Shown here: piece by piece, positions 1 through 8,931 of the stretch
How the letters are laid out: every line of letters starts with the position of its first letter
Numbering within the stretch: the first letter of the stretch is position 1
Source of the DNA: Acidobacteriota bacterium
GTDB lineage: Bacteria; Acidobacteriota; Terriglobia; Terriglobales; Acidobacteriaceae
Reading direction: 5' to 3'
NCBI GenBank assembly: GCA_013289875.1
Contig: JABCZC010000001.1
Coordinates: 1 to 64,000, forward strand
DNA length: 64,000 bases
Translations under genes and position numbers: made by a program
Notes under the pieces: generated by a model
The model's database searches: none
What the model saw: the letters and a program-made list of their open reading frames with translations, nothing else
What the model was told of the DNA's origin: nothing

Positions 1-99
1 ACCGGGACAAAGCTTAACCGTGTTGGCCCACGATCCCCAGCACAGCATGCTCAGGGTCATAAAAGAAAGAGCGACGGCATACGTCTCCGGCTGGTACAA
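1..99 (-). CDS. GRP-type sugar transporter, N-terminal part only
   Basis: The window edge cuts this minus-strand gene after 33 codons. The visible N-terminus contains a hydrophobic stretch ending in MLCWGSWANTVKL, which I recognise as the first membrane segment of the GRP/ureide-permease-like sugar transporter group common in Acidobacteriota and Bacteroidetes. I place the start at a TTG (97-99), because AAGGAG lies seven bases upstream (107-112) and an in-frame TGA lies just before it. Such proteins have about ten membrane segments and move sugars across the inner membrane. The substrate cannot be told. No ATG fits the frame before residue 14. The assignment rests on one motif, so it is probable rather than certain. 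Confidence 0.7.
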   Translation of the reverse strand, partial: MYQPETYAVALSFMTLSMLCWGSWANTVKLCPG

Positions 100-251
100 G
101 ACTCGGCTCCTTAGAAGGTCTCCAATTCATCTCCGAACGATACTTGCCAGCCGCCCAGAAGGCCAGCTTTAACCCAACCTGGAGAACTCGAGCCTCGTTC
201 TCACCGGTAGCGGGGAACTGCCCCCTTTTCGTCTAGTCCGGTAAATAAGAG

Positions 252-1697
252 CTATTGAGTGGGAACAAGGAAGAGAAGGGAAAGCCCGAATGCAAGGGCA
301 GACACAGCGAATGTGACAACCATAAAGCCCATCATGCGCCTCATCTTGATACCCGCAATCGCAAGAATTGGCAGAGCCCAGAAGGGCTGCAGCATGTTGG
401 CAACCGATTCACCCATCGCAACTGCCATCGTCGTTCCCGCGAGCGATGAGTGCAGTGCTTGAGCCGCCGGTACCGCAAATGGGCCTTGCACTGCCCAATG
501 GCCACCTCCGCTCGGCACGAAGAGCGTAATGATCATCGAAGTGAGATAAGTGAAGAAGGGAAGAGTACGCTCGGTTGAGAAGCGGATAAATATCCTAGAC
601 AAAACCCCTGCCAGACCCGTTGTTGTAATGATGCCCATCAGTCCGCCATAAAGGGGGTATTGAAGGATAAGAGAGCCGCTGATGCGAGCAGCGTGTTTCA
701 CCGCTCCGATGTAGGCAAACGGCCGCCAATGAAGAAGCAGGCCACCTAGAATCAGCATAATGATGACGGAATTGAGATCGAGCGCAAAGCCGGTGTGTTG
801 CCACTGGACGATCAGCGCGAAGAGCCCAAAGGCTACGAGAACTAAATTGAGAATCCATGCATTATCAAGCTTGGATCCGAAGCCATCTTCGCGCTCTCTG
901 GTATGGACCTGCTGATCCTCCTTACGGAGACGCTCGGGGTCTGCCACGATGGTATTTCGCTCGATCGGCTGCAGCGCACGAAAGATCATCGGCAGAGTGA
1001 TCAGCAATATAAGACACGGAATGAGGTTGAACCTGGTGAACACTGTCTCACCAAGAGGGATGCCGTGCCCCGTCACCTTCTCGACGATATTCAGCGCGGA
1101 ACCATGTGTCGCCTGTGAAAGAGCAATCGAGCCGGATAGCCCCTCTGTAGAAACAACGAAGCCCGTATAAGCTGCCGCCACCAGCCAACCGAAGTCCAGC
1201 CTGACGCGCTTTGCAATCTCACGGGCAAGCAGTGCAGCGGTCACCAGACCCAGTCCCCAGTTGATCCACGAAGCAATCAAACTCACTGCTATGGTGAGCG
1301 AAATTGCAGATTGAGGCGTTGAGACGAGGGAGGCGATCTTCGCCAAGCCTCTCTGTACCGGACGTGCGATTGCCAGTGCATAGCCCGCAACGAGCATGAT
1401 GACCATCTGGAAGGCGAAGGCGAAGATCGCAAAGATGCCTCCGTACCAGGCCAACGCCACACTCGGCACCGTTGCGTTCGGTGCAAACATTAACGCAAGG
1501 AAGGCACCTGAAAGCGTCAGAAGTACTGCAAATACGAAAGGGTCGGGCATTCCCCTTTCGAATAGGTAGACAGAGATACCGGTGACGCGCCCGAGCAGGG
1601 ACTGCTTTCTCTCCTCATCTTCGATTGCAGATGTAGACCTTGTGTCTTCACTTCGGGTGGATCGTCGTTTCAGCCGCATCTTTGTCCTATGCTCCAT
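252..1697 (-). CDS. AtoE-family short-chain fatty acid transporter
   Basis: Encodes about 481 residues with a dozen or so hydrophobic segments, the usual size for the AtoE/YhcL short-chain fatty acid transporter family, which imports acetoacetate or butyrate-like acids. Family-like features are the polar N-terminus followed by YLFERGMPDPF near residue 50, the central SWINWGLGLV segment, and the late SGGGHWAVQGPF motif. I chose the ATG at 1697. A TTG four codons upstream (1709) is possible, but neither has a strong SD. The gene stands alone. The partner usually found with atoE, a CoA transferase, is not present, so the substrate is inferred from family only. Confidence 0.85.
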   Translation of the reverse strand: MEHRTKMRLKRRSTRSEDTRSTSAIEDEERKQSLLGRVTGISVYLFERGMPDPFVFAVLLTLSGAFLALMFAPNATVPSVALAWYGGIFAIFAFAFQMVIMLVAGYALAIARPVQRGLAKIASLVSTPQSAISLTIAVSLIASWINWGLGLVTAALLAREIAKRVRLDFGWLVAAAYTGFVVSTEGLSGSIALSQATHGSALNIVEKVTGHGIPLGETVFTRFNLIPCLILLITLPMIFRALQPIERNTIVADPERLRKEDQQVHTREREDGFGSKLDNAWILNLVLVAFGLFALIVQWQHTGFALDLNSVIIMLILGGLLLHWRPFAYIGAVKHAARISGSLILQYPLYGGLMGIITTTGLAGVLSRIFIRFSTERTLPFFTYLTSMIITLFVPSGGGHWAVQGPFAVPAAQALHSSLAGTTMAVAMGESVANMLQPFWALPILAIAGIKMRRMMGFMVVTFAVSALAFGLSLLFLVPTQ

Positions 1698-1897
1698 CCC
1701 ATCGGACAAAGATGGTTAGAGGTTCAAGCGATACGCATTCTGCCGATCGCGAGGTCAGATCAAATGATACAAAAATCACCTTCAGAAGATTCACGAGGGT
1801 CAAGAGCAGATTGACCTGCTTCGAGCAAGCTGGAAAGGACTGTTGCTTGCACGACCTACTAACAGGCATTATCAGGCCTCGCTTGGCTCTCTCGTCC

Positions 1898-2236
1898 CTA
1901 TTCTTCCATTTGGCGCTTCATGCGCGCGAGCAGATCGACCGCGCGCGAGGCATAATGGCTGATCCAGCGATCGTAGATGTCCTTGATGGGAAGCGGGTTA
2001 ATGTAATTCCAGCGCTGGCGTCCCTGGCGCTTTACGATGACGAGATCCGCTTTCTCGAGCACGCGCAGGTGCTGCATGACTGTGCATCTGTCCAGGCTGC
2101 GAAAGTGGCTGCAGAGATCTCCCGTCGTTCTCGGCTCATCTTTCAGCAGATCAAGAATTTCTCGTCTTTTGTAATCGGCCAGCGCCTTGAAGACCCGTTC
2201 CTGTTTGTCGGATTTCTTGTTGCCCGCTGTTGACAT
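1898..2236 (-). CDS. ArsR-family winged-helix repressor
   Basis: A 112-residue protein with the ArsR-type winged helix: FKALADYKRREILDLL at the N-terminal helix, a recognition region around DRCTVMQHLRVLEKADLV, and a wing at VKRQGRQRWNYIN. No metal-binding cysteine pair is visible, so it belongs with the non-metal ArsR regulators that accompany SRPBCC/AHSA1 genes. The frame stays open upstream of the ATG at 2236, but the upstream codons run through the operator and promoter of the divergent gene. The start codon sits inside a perfect palindrome (2235-2254), which suggests autoregulation. It is divergent from the SRPBCC gene, with 54 bases between starts. Confidence 0.9.
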   Translation of the reverse strand: MSTAGNKKSDKQERVFKALADYKRREILDLLKDEPRTTGDLCSHFRSLDRCTVMQHLRVLEKADLVIVKRQGRQRWNYINPLPIKDIYDRWISHYASRAVDLLARMKRQMEE

Positions 2237-2244
2237 GTTATAAT
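2217..2244 (+). promoter_or_regulatory. Predicted promoter of the SRPBCC gene
   Basis: A perfect -10 box TATAAT (2239-2244) is preceded by TTGTTG (2217-2222) with a 16-base spacer. It would start transcription about 40 bases before the SRPBCC start codon. The -10 box lies inside the palindrome at 2235-2254, so binding there would block this promoter. Confidence 0.55.
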
Positions 2245-2254
2245 AATATAACAT
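2235..2254. promoter_or_regulatory. Palindromic operator, probably for the ArsR-type repressor
   Basis: A perfect inverted repeat with 8-base arms ATGTTATA and TATAACAT around the spacer ATAA. It covers the start codon of the repressor gene on one strand and the -10 box of the divergent SRPBCC gene on the other. Dimeric winged-helix repressors bind sites of this shape. That this protein binds here is inferred from position. Confidence 0.6.
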
Positions 2255-2290
2255 ATATTGATCGCGAACAGGATCATCCGAGGAGGAAAT

Positions 2291-2761
2291 ATGGAGCTCA
2301 AATTTCAAGTGCAGGCAAGAATTCAAAAGCCGGTCGAGGAGGTCTTCGACGGCGTCTATAATCCGACGAAAATTACGCAGTACTTCGCCACAGAATCAGC
2401 GAGCGGCCCGTTGACCCAGGGATCGCGAGTGATCTGGAGGTTTGCGGATTATCCGGAGGATGTTCCGCTGTCGGTGAAGGAGGTCATCGTCAATCAGCTT
2501 ATTGCCTTCGAGTGGGAAGCGGGGGATGGTTACAACACCCGCGTTGAGATACATTTCGAGTCTCTCGGCAAGGATGGAACCCTGGTGAAGATATCGGAGT
2601 CTGCATGGCAGGAGAATCAAACGGGACTCGATCGCTCCTATCAGAACTGCCAGGGATGGATGAATATGGTCTGCTGCCTGAAGGCGTATCTGGAGTATGG
2701 CATCAATCTACGGAAGGGATTCTTTGGCGATCTGAAGCGAGGCAAAGACGCTCTGGAGTAG
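2291..2761 (+). CDS. SRPBCC (AHSA1-like) domain protein
   Basis: A 156-residue single-domain protein of the SRPBCC/START-like superfamily in the AHSA1-related group. It begins with the strand QVQARIQKPVEEVFDGVYNP, has the FEWEAGDGY strand in the middle, and ends in a long C-terminal helix starting around QNCQGWMNMVCCLKAYLE, as in the family. The start is ATG 2291 with AGGAGGA at 2281-2287. An earlier in-frame ATG at 2258 would include the promoter and SD and is rejected. These domains form a hydrophobic cavity. Partners of ArsR-type regulators in this arrangement are common, but their ligand is usually unknown. It ends 26 bases from the convergent TonB receptor. Confidence 0.85.
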   Translation: MELKFQVQARIQKPVEEVFDGVYNPTKITQYFATESASGPLTQGSRVIWRFADYPEDVPLSVKEVIVNQLIAFEWEAGDGYNTRVEIHFESLGKDGTLVKISESAWQENQTGLDRSYQNCQGWMNMVCCLKAYLEYGINLRKGFFGDLKRGKDALE

Positions 2762-2787
2762 GAAAGAGAGCTTCTCAACTCTGCTCA

Positions 2788-5700
2788 TCAGAAATTCAAT
2801 CGTCCGCCGATCTGGATCTGGCGCTGGCGGTAGAGTGCGGTGCTGTTGGCGTTGGTGACGTTTCCGAATGTCGATGTGCCGGCGGTGGTGCCTCCGCCTA
2901 GATATGTGAGATGAGCGGTGTTGGTGTATGAGGCGTCATTGTCGATGATGTACCCAATTGGATCAATCGAAGTTACATTTTGATGGTTGAGGATATTGAA
3001 GGCCTCGCCCAGCAGCTCAAAGGTGATGCGGTCAGTGAGATGCGTGCGCTTGGAGAAGCGTACGTCGAGATTGGTGACGGACGGGTAGCGGAAGGTATTG
3101 CGGCCGACCTGGGGAATGAGATCGTTCCCTCCGTACCCGTTGAGGCTTGCGCCGAGACCGCTGATGCGTGGGCCAGAGCCGGCTCCGCCGAGAATGACAC
3201 CGGGATTGTTGATGGCGACGCAGGCGGGGCCGGATTGCAGGTACTCCTGATACGAGCAGGAGGGTGCGGGGATGGCGCCGGTGGTGCGCATGGTGTAAGG
3301 CAGGCCGGTTCGCCACTCGCCTGAGGTGCCTAGCGAGTAGCCGTTGAGCAACGCGCCAGCGAAGCCGCGCAGATGCCAGGGCGTTTGCGCGACGATGCTG
3401 CCGGCGGCGCGCTGACGCACGTCGAAGTTCGAGTTACCGTGCTCAAGGCTGGGGTTGGTGGGGTCGTAGACGTCGTTATTGTCGGCGAAGATGGACTCGT
3501 TCTGGTTGTCGTCGATGGCGTGCGAGTATGTGTAACCGATATTGATGCTAAGTGCGCTGGCCATGCGACGGGTAAGGCGGACGACCGCCGCCTGATAGCG
3601 GGCATTGGTCTCGCTGGTGATGTCAGTGATGGCGCGGTAGGCGGGATGGAGGCGCTGGTAGAAGAAGTTAGTGGTGTAAGCGCCGCCCTTGATGGGGCCG
3701 AGGTGCTGCGGGTCTTCGATGGTGTAGTTGAGCACGCCGAGCGCGTTGAGATCGACATTGGTGTCGATGAAGTTGGGCAACTCGCGCGCGTAGGAGCCCA
3801 AATAGGTGACGGTGAGAGCGGTGCGACGGCCAAGCTCCTGCTGCAGAGAAAGCTCGGTCTGATCGATTTGCGGATTCTGGAAGTGCCTGTCGAAGTAGAT
3901 AGCGTTGGGCTCGACCAGGAGATAGGCATCGCTCGAAAAAACATAAGGGAAGGGTGGCGCGCCGGTGTCGAGCGGGCGGAAATAGTAACTGCGCTGTGCG
4001 GCCGGTGCTCCGGTGGTGGTGAGCGCGCTGTAAATCGTCGCGTTCGAGATCCGGCCATAGTAGATGCCGTATCCGCCGCGGAGAACCGTGCGGCCGGAGC
4101 CGAAGATGTCCCAGGCAAAACCGGCGCGCGGACCGAAGTTGTTGCGGTCGTGAGGCATGACGGCGGTCTGGGGAATGTCGGGATTGGCGAGGAGCTTGGT
4201 GGGGTTGGGCAGGTCTTCGTATTCGTAGCGGACGCCGAGCGAAAGAGTGAGGCGCCGGGTGAGCGTCCAGTCGTCGGCGATAAAGGCGGCGTAATCGGCG
4301 GTTTCGAAGGTCCAGGAGGGCTCGCCGATGGCCTGTTCGTAATACGAGTAGCAGGGATCGAGCCCGGCGCCAGTGGTGGTGCTGTCGCAGTGGTTGGGCG
4401 CGACCAGGTCGGAGACGAAGTTGAGGATGCTGGAGTAGGAGTAGGATCCGGCCTGGTTGTTCAAGCCGCTGATGGTGTCGGTGACGTAGTTGTAGTCGTA
4501 TCCGAACTTGATGGCGTGCTTGTGGTGAATCCAGGTGACGGCGTCGATGAATTGCTGGCGCGTCTCGTCGGGATACTGCGGCTTGTCGAGCGAAGAGCGC
4601 GTGCCAAAGGTGAATCCCGAGCTGCGGTTGACGGCGATCTGCGGGGGAAGGCCGAGGCTGTTGTTGGCAAATTGCTGCTCAAAGAGAGTGGGGGCGCCGG
4701 CAAGCTGGGAGATCAGTTCGCGGCTGTATTGATATCGCGCGCCGTTGAGCAGGTTAGGGGTGGCGAAATATTCCCAGCCGGCAATGGCGGCATCGGAGTT
4801 AGTTCGGCTGGTGCCGAAGCTTCCAATGCCGTATGTGTCCGAGGTCTGCGTGGCCGCGCCGTTCAGCGCAGTGCGGCGCATGAAGTTGTACTGCGCGACG
4901 ACATGATTACGATTGTTGGGCCGCCAGTCGATCTTGGGAAAGAAGATAACCTGGCGAGCGGTGCGCGGCACATCGCCAAGCTGGGCGTTGAGGTCAGCGA
5001 CAGTGGTGTTCCAGGCGACGAGCGCCTGGGCTGGGCTTTGTCCCATCCGACCCGCGAGCGTCTCAAGCGTCTGCGCGGACGGGGGAGCAAAGAATGTCTC
5101 AGGCTCGTTGGCGCGGGCAACGCCAGGGAAGTCTCGCTGGTGCTGCTCGTAGGCGAAGAACCAGAAGAGCTTGTCGTGGCGAATAGGACCTCCGGCGGAG
5201 GCGCTCCATTGCATGCGGTTGTCGGCGGGCTTGTAAGGAACACTGACATACTGGCCAAGCGGGTCGCGCTCGGTGAGCGTGGTGTATGCGTTGGCCGCGC
5301 CCCAGGCTGCGTCTCGATCGTAGAAAGATGCCTGCCCATGCAGGCGGTTGGTACCGCTTCGGGTGACGCTATTAATGATGCCTCCGGCTGCGTGTCCATA
5401 TTCCGAAGAGAAGTTCGAGGTATTCACCTGGAACTCGTTGATCGCCGCCTGGGTCGTGGAGTAGCCGTTGCCGCTGCTGCCGCGCTGGCGTCCTGAAAAG
5501 GCCAGATTGTGGTCCGCGCCGTCGAGGGTGATGCCGTTCATCAACGGGCTGAGTCCGCGGAAACTGAGGGCGTTATCCTCGCCGGCGGGTGCGGAGCCGG
5601 CGGATAGTGCGGCTAATCCTGACCACTGGCCGCTGCTGCTGGGAAGGCTGTCCAGGGCCTGCTGATCAATGTTGCTGCTCACGGCGGGCGAGAGGTCGGG

Positions 5701-6096
5701 TTGTGATCCGTGCTCATTCGCAGGAGCCGTGTTGTCACCGTAAGCGAGAGTAAGCTTCGGGGCGAGCAGGGTTACGCGGCCGACTTCGACGATCACCCGA
5801 TCCATTTTCCAGGCGGCGAGCCCGGGCGCGCTGACACGGACCGAATAGATTCCGGGGGCGAGTTCGGCGAATCGGAAATTGCCGTTTCGGTCGCAAAGCA
5901 TCTGGCTCTGGCTGCCCGTGGCCGTGTTGCGCAGAGTGACAAGCGCGGGAAAGAGACGTCCGCCGCTGTCGGATACCTGTCCGGCGACGGAGCCCCCGGT
6001 GCCGGACTGCGCGGACGCAAGATGAAAGGCGCAGGCGAGGAGCAGAAGGAGCAGTGGAATCCAGCAAGGACGCGCGAAGCCGTATCGGTCGTTCAT
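2788..6096 (-). CDS. Oar-like TonB-dependent outer-membrane receptor
   Basis: An 1,102-residue outer-membrane protein. A signal peptide (about 1-29, ending near SAQS) is followed by a carboxypeptidase-regulatory-like beta domain (about 34-115, with GGSVAGQVSDSGGRLFPA), a plug region with LSFRGLSPLMNGITLDG, and a long beta-barrel ending in the aromatic-terminated strand IQIGGRLNF expected for outer-membrane insertion. This is the large Oar/CarboxypepD-reg receptor type that is strongly expanded in Acidobacteriota. The ligand is unknown; polysaccharide or peptide import is the usual guess. The start is supported by AGGAGA (6104-6109) seven bases before the ATG. Energy could come from the tonB-exbBD operon at 36.9-39.6 kb. 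A 707-codon antisense frame inside it is a shadow. Confidence 0.92.
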   Translation of the reverse strand: MNDRYGFARPCWIPLLLLLLACAFHLASAQSGTGGSVAGQVSDSGGRLFPALVTLRNTATGSQSQMLCDRNGNFRFAELAPGIYSVRVSAPGLAAWKMDRVIVEVGRVTLLAPKLTLAYGDNTAPANEHGSQPDLSPAVSSNIDQQALDSLPSSSGQWSGLAALSAGSAPAGEDNALSFRGLSPLMNGITLDGADHNLAFSGRQRGSSGNGYSTTQAAINEFQVNTSNFSSEYGHAAGGIINSVTRSGTNRLHGQASFYDRDAAWGAANAYTTLTERDPLGQYVSVPYKPADNRMQWSASAGGPIRHDKLFWFFAYEQHQRDFPGVARANEPETFFAPPSAQTLETLAGRMGQSPAQALVAWNTTVADLNAQLGDVPRTARQVIFFPKIDWRPNNRNHVVAQYNFMRRTALNGAATQTSDTYGIGSFGTSRTNSDAAIAGWEYFATPNLLNGARYQYSRELISQLAGAPTLFEQQFANNSLGLPPQIAVNRSSGFTFGTRSSLDKPQYPDETRQQFIDAVTWIHHKHAIKFGYDYNYVTDTISGLNNQAGSYSYSSILNFVSDLVAPNHCDSTTTGAGLDPCYSYYEQAIGEPSWTFETADYAAFIADDWTLTRRLTLSLGVRYEYEDLPNPTKLLANPDIPQTAVMPHDRNNFGPRAGFAWDIFGSGRTVLRGGYGIYYGRISNATIYSALTTTGAPAAQRSYYFRPLDTGAPPFPYVFSSDAYLLVEPNAIYFDRHFQNPQIDQTELSLQQELGRRTALTVTYLGSYARELPNFIDTNVDLNALGVLNYTIEDPQHLGPIKGGAYTTNFFYQRLHPAYRAITDITSETNARYQAAVVRLTRRMASALSINIGYTYSHAIDDNQNESIFADNNDVYDPTNPSLEHGNSNFDVRQRAAGSIVAQTPWHLRGFAGALLNGYSLGTSGEWRTGLPYTMRTTGAIPAPSCSYQEYLQSGPACVAINNPGVILGGAGSGPRISGLGASLNGYGGNDLIPQVGRNTFRYPSVTNLDVRFSKRTHLTDRITFELLGEAFNILNHQNVTSIDPIGYIIDNDASYTNTAHLTYLGGGTTAGTSTFGNVTNANSTALYRQRQIQIGGRLNF

Positions 6097-6406
6097 CGGG
6101 ACTTCTCCTAACTGAAACCCCTAAGCAAAGGCCATCCGGTTCCGAGATAAGAGCGGCCCCGTCGTCGAAGTTCGAGCGAGACCGCCGAGATGAACCACAG
6201 CATGAGTAACACAAGCCTTTCCCGGTGCGCGGATGAGTGCCACGCATCGGGAATGCGGATGCGCTACGTGGCGCAGACGCGATTCCCAAGGTTTATCGAG
6301 CGCGACACATGCAGAGACGTGGGGGGCGTCCCGGCATGAGGCTTGCTCTTAATTCCCTGGATTAGGTGAGAGAAGAGTAATCGATTCGTTAAAATAGAAG
6401 AGACAA
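6097..6406. other. Intergenic region between the Oar-like receptor and obg
   Basis: 310 bases between divergent genes. The receptor SD lies at the left edge, and a GAAGAG-type SD plus a TTAAAAT stretch (6389-6395) lies before obg, a plausible -10 box without a convincing -35. I see no further gene or repeat. Confidence 0.5.
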
Positions 6407-7456
6407 ATGTTCATCGATGAGGCAAAAATTCGGGTCAAGGCCGGTGACGGAGGTAATGGTTGCATGGCCTTCCGGCGGGAGAAGTTCGTTCCGCGGGGCG
6501 GACCCTCGGGCGGAGACGGCGGCAACGGCGGCGATGTGATCATGGAATCGACCCAGCGCCACAACACGCTGATGTACTTCCGCTTCAATCCCGAGCACAA
6601 GGGCGAGCGCGGCGAGCACGGCATGGGATCGAATTGCACCGGACGCGAAGGCAAAGATGTGGTGCTGAAGGTTCCCGTGGGCACGGCACTGTACGACGCG
6701 GAGACGGGCGAGATGGTACATGACTTCGCGCGCGCTGACGAGCGCATCGTGATTGCGAAAGCGGGGCGAGGCGGCCGTGGCAACCAGCACTTTGCGACGT
6801 CGACGCATCAGGCTCCGCGCGAACATGAGCTGGGCAGGCCGGGTGAAGAGCGCGTTTACCGGCTGGAGCTGAAGGTGCTGGCCGATGTGGGGCTGGTGGG
6901 CTACCCCAACGTGGGCAAGTCAACGCTGATTTCGCGCATCTCAGCGGCCAAGCCAAAGATCGCGGATTATCCCTTCACCACGCTCGAGCCGAATCTTGGT
7001 GTGGTGTCGATCGGGGAAGCTCCGCATGAAGAGAGCTACGTAGTCGCGGATATTCCCGGGCTGATCGAAGGCGCGCACCTGGGTGCGGGGCTGGGCGTGC
7101 AGTTTCTGCGGCACATCGAGCGCACCCGTGTGCTGGTACACCTCGTAGATGTGTCCGACGCGAGCGGTCGGCTCGATCCTGTCGAGGACTTTAAGGTGAT
7201 CATGGGCGAGCTGAAGAGCTTCGGCCACGGGCTCGATGAGAAGCCGATGATGGTCGTTGCGTCGAAGGCGGATGTGGCGAATCCCGAGAAGCTGAAGAAG
7301 CTGCAGACGATGGCGAAGCGCAAGAAGCTGCCGTTTTACGAGATTTCGGCGGTAACGGGGCTGGGCATCGAGAAGCTGAAGTATGCCATTGGCGAGAAGG
7401 TGAGCGCTGCGCGCAAGGCGGCGGAAGCGGAAACGGAGCCGGAGAAGGCTCTTTGA
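6407..7456 (+). CDS. obg: GTPase Obg (CgtA)
   Basis: A 349-residue Obg-family GTPase involved in late 50S ribosome assembly and stress control. The glycine-rich Obg fold fills residues 1-158 ([20 protein letters not shown]). The G domain follows, with G1 GYPNVGKST near 166, the switch region [13 protein letters not shown]3 [12 protein letters not shown], and a KAD motif for guanine recognition (VASKAD). The protein ends soon after the G domain, so the variable C-terminal OCT domain of some family members is absent. In many bacteria obg follows rplU-rpmA; here it stands alone, facing a convergent serine hydrolase. Confidence 0.97.
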   Translation: MFIDEAKIRVKAGDGGNGCMAFRREKFVPRGGPSGGDGGNGGDVIMESTQRHNTLMYFRFNPEHKGERGEHGMGSNCTGREGKDVVLKVPVGTALYDAETGEMVHDFARADERIVIAKAGRGGRGNQHFATSTHQAPREHELGRPGEERVYRLELKVLADVGLVGYPNVGKSTLISRISAAKPKIADYPFTTLEPNLGVVSIGEAPHEESYVVADIPGLIEGAHLGAGLGVQFLRHIERTRVLVHLVDVSDASGRLDPVEDFKVIMGELKSFGHGLDEKPMMVVASKADVANPEKLKKLQTMAKRKKLPFYEISAVTGLGIEKLKYAIGEKVSAARKAAEAETEPEKAL

Positions 7457-7522
7457 GAGATACGTCGGCTGATTGATGAGTTCTCTGCGCCGGATGTTTT
7501 GTTCCGATCCGAGAGCAGAAAA

Positions 7523-7577
7523 AGCAGATCCTTCGACTTCCCCTTCGCGGCGCTCAGGGTCCGCTCAGGATGACAAC
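7523..7577. repeat. Candidate dispersed intergenic repeat
   Basis: Between the convergent obg and serine hydrolase genes lies a stretch containing CCTTCGACTTCCCCTTCG, then GCTCAGGGTCCGCTCAGGATGACAA. From memory, CCTTCGACT...GCTCAGGATGACAA strings recur between genes in many Acidobacteriota genomes. Only one copy occurs in this window, so its repeat nature is recalled, not shown here. Confidence 0.35.
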
Positions 7578-7627
7578 TCTAACTAGATAGCCCTTCTGAT
7601 ATTCAACCCTCTATCAAAAACGCAGCC

Positions 7628-8824
7628 CTAGAAAAAATGATCGATCAGTTCGTCGCGCAGCTCGAAGTCGAAGCTGCGGGTGTTCTGCGTCTTGTCCTGC
7701 GCGTCGGTGTTGTAGGCAACGACGTAGGCGCTGCGCGTGGCGGGGTCGATGTAGAAGTGGCTGCGGAAGCCGTTCTGCCATCCGGCGTGACCGATGAGGC
7801 GCAGCTTGCCGTCGGTGTGGACGAAGAAGCTGGTGGTCACGTCGTCGTGCGCGCCGGAGCGGGAAACGAAGTCTTCATCAGGAACGACGGGCAGGTAAGG
7901 CTTCCACATCTCCTCGAGTGATGAACGCTTGAGGATGGCGTCGTATTCGGCTTGGCGCGCGGGATCTCCCAGAAGAAAGTGCAGGTACTTGATCACGTCG
8001 GGCAAGGGCGCGTTGAGGCCGCCGTTCGAGCGGGTGATGCCGGTGTTGAAGTCGAACTCGTCCTCGGCGAGCTTGCCGTCCTTCAGGTCCCAGCTATGCG
8101 AGCGGTAGCGCAGCAGGTTGTAGGGGCTGCGATCGAAGTAAGTGCGCGTCATGCCGAGGGGCAGGAGGATGTTCTTCTCCATGTAGAGCTGGTAGGGATC
8201 GCCGGAGAGGCGCTCGACGATTTCGCCGAGGAAAACGACTCCAAGGTTGGAGTAGCTGAAGCGCGAGCCGGGCTCGAAGGCCACGTTGGTGTAGGGCAGC
8301 ATGGCGACAATCTGCGACCACTGCGTGGGCTCGAAGGGCTGCCAGTCGGCGTCGCGCCAAGGCCAGGTGGCGTCGCGGAAGCCTCCGGAGTGCGACATGA
8401 CGTGGCGGATGGTGACCTTGGAGATGGGTCCGTAGGGATCGTGGACGGCGGCCAACTCGGGGAGGTACTTGATGAGCGGATCGTCAAGCGAGAGCAGGCC
8501 GCGATCGCGGAGCTGCATGATGGCGATACCTGTGAAGCTCTTGGTGCAGGATGCCCAGTGGTAGGTGGTGTTGTCGTCGACTTGCACGGCAGGCGACTGG
8601 CTCTGGACGCCCCCTTGATTCTGCACACCATAGTTGTCGTGGAGGACGACTTCTCCGTTGCGGATAAGGACAAGGCTGCTGCCGAGGATGCCGTTGCGGC
8701 GTAGTCCGGATTCGTAGAAGGACTTGATGGCGGCGAGGTCGGGGGATGGGGAGGATTGCGCTGAAGCCGGGACGAAGGCCGAAAGCAGGATGGGAGTGAA
8801 GAGGCAGAGGGAAAGCTTGCGCAT
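7628..8824 (-). CDS. Exported serine hydrolase, class C beta-lactamase fold
   Basis: A 398-residue protein with a signal peptide (about 1-23, ending SAQ) and a beta-lactamase/DD-peptidase-like domain. The catalytic Ser-x-x-Lys is SCTK in HWASCTKSF, the Tyr-x-Asn motif is YSN in FSYSNLGVV, and the third motif is HAG in IGHAGWQNGF. The active site is therefore complete for the AmpC/esterase EstB/penicillin-binding group. Members hydrolyse D-amino peptides, esters or other amides, and the substrate cannot be read from sequence. The start is taken at ATG 8824, since the longer frame from 8854 would put ten polar residues before the signal peptide. It stands alone and converges with obg. Confidence 0.9.
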   Translation of the reverse strand: MRKLSLCLFTPILLSAFVPASAQSSPSPDLAAIKSFYESGLRRNGILGSSLVLIRNGEVVLHDNYGVQNQGGVQSQSPAVQVDDNTTYHWASCTKSFTGIAIMQLRDRGLLSLDDPLIKYLPELAAVHDPYGPISKVTIRHVMSHSGGFRDATWPWRDADWQPFEPTQWSQIVAMLPYTNVAFEPGSRFSYSNLGVVFLGEIVERLSGDPYQLYMEKNILLPLGMTRTYFDRSPYNLLRYRSHSWDLKDGKLAEDEFDFNTGITRSNGGLNAPLPDVIKYLHFLLGDPARQAEYDAILKRSSLEEMWKPYLPVVPDEDFVSRSGAHDDVTTSFFVHTDGKLRLIGHAGWQNGFRSHFYIDPATRSAYVVAYNTDAQDKTQNTRSFDFELRDELIDHFF

Positions 8825-8931
8825 GAACCGTCCTTGAAGATGTCGTGCTGGCATTCTATAGAGCGGAAGTTTGCGCAGAAAAAGAAAATGCGCGGCGATT
8901 GCTCACCGCGCATTTCGGCTTAAGACAGCCT

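Noticed and set aside
3373-5496. A 707-codon plus-strand open frame inside the Oar-like receptor
   Set aside because: It lies wholly antisense to a well-supported receptor gene. Its sequence is Val/Gly/Asp-rich, as expected from reading the complement of GC-rich codons, and shows no family motif.
7628-8824. Link between the two class C-type serine hydrolases and the BlaI/BlaR operon as a beta-lactam resistance system
   Set aside because: The hydrolases lie 5-10 kb away without BlaI-type dyads that I could see upstream, and the sensor lacks a penicillin-binding domain.
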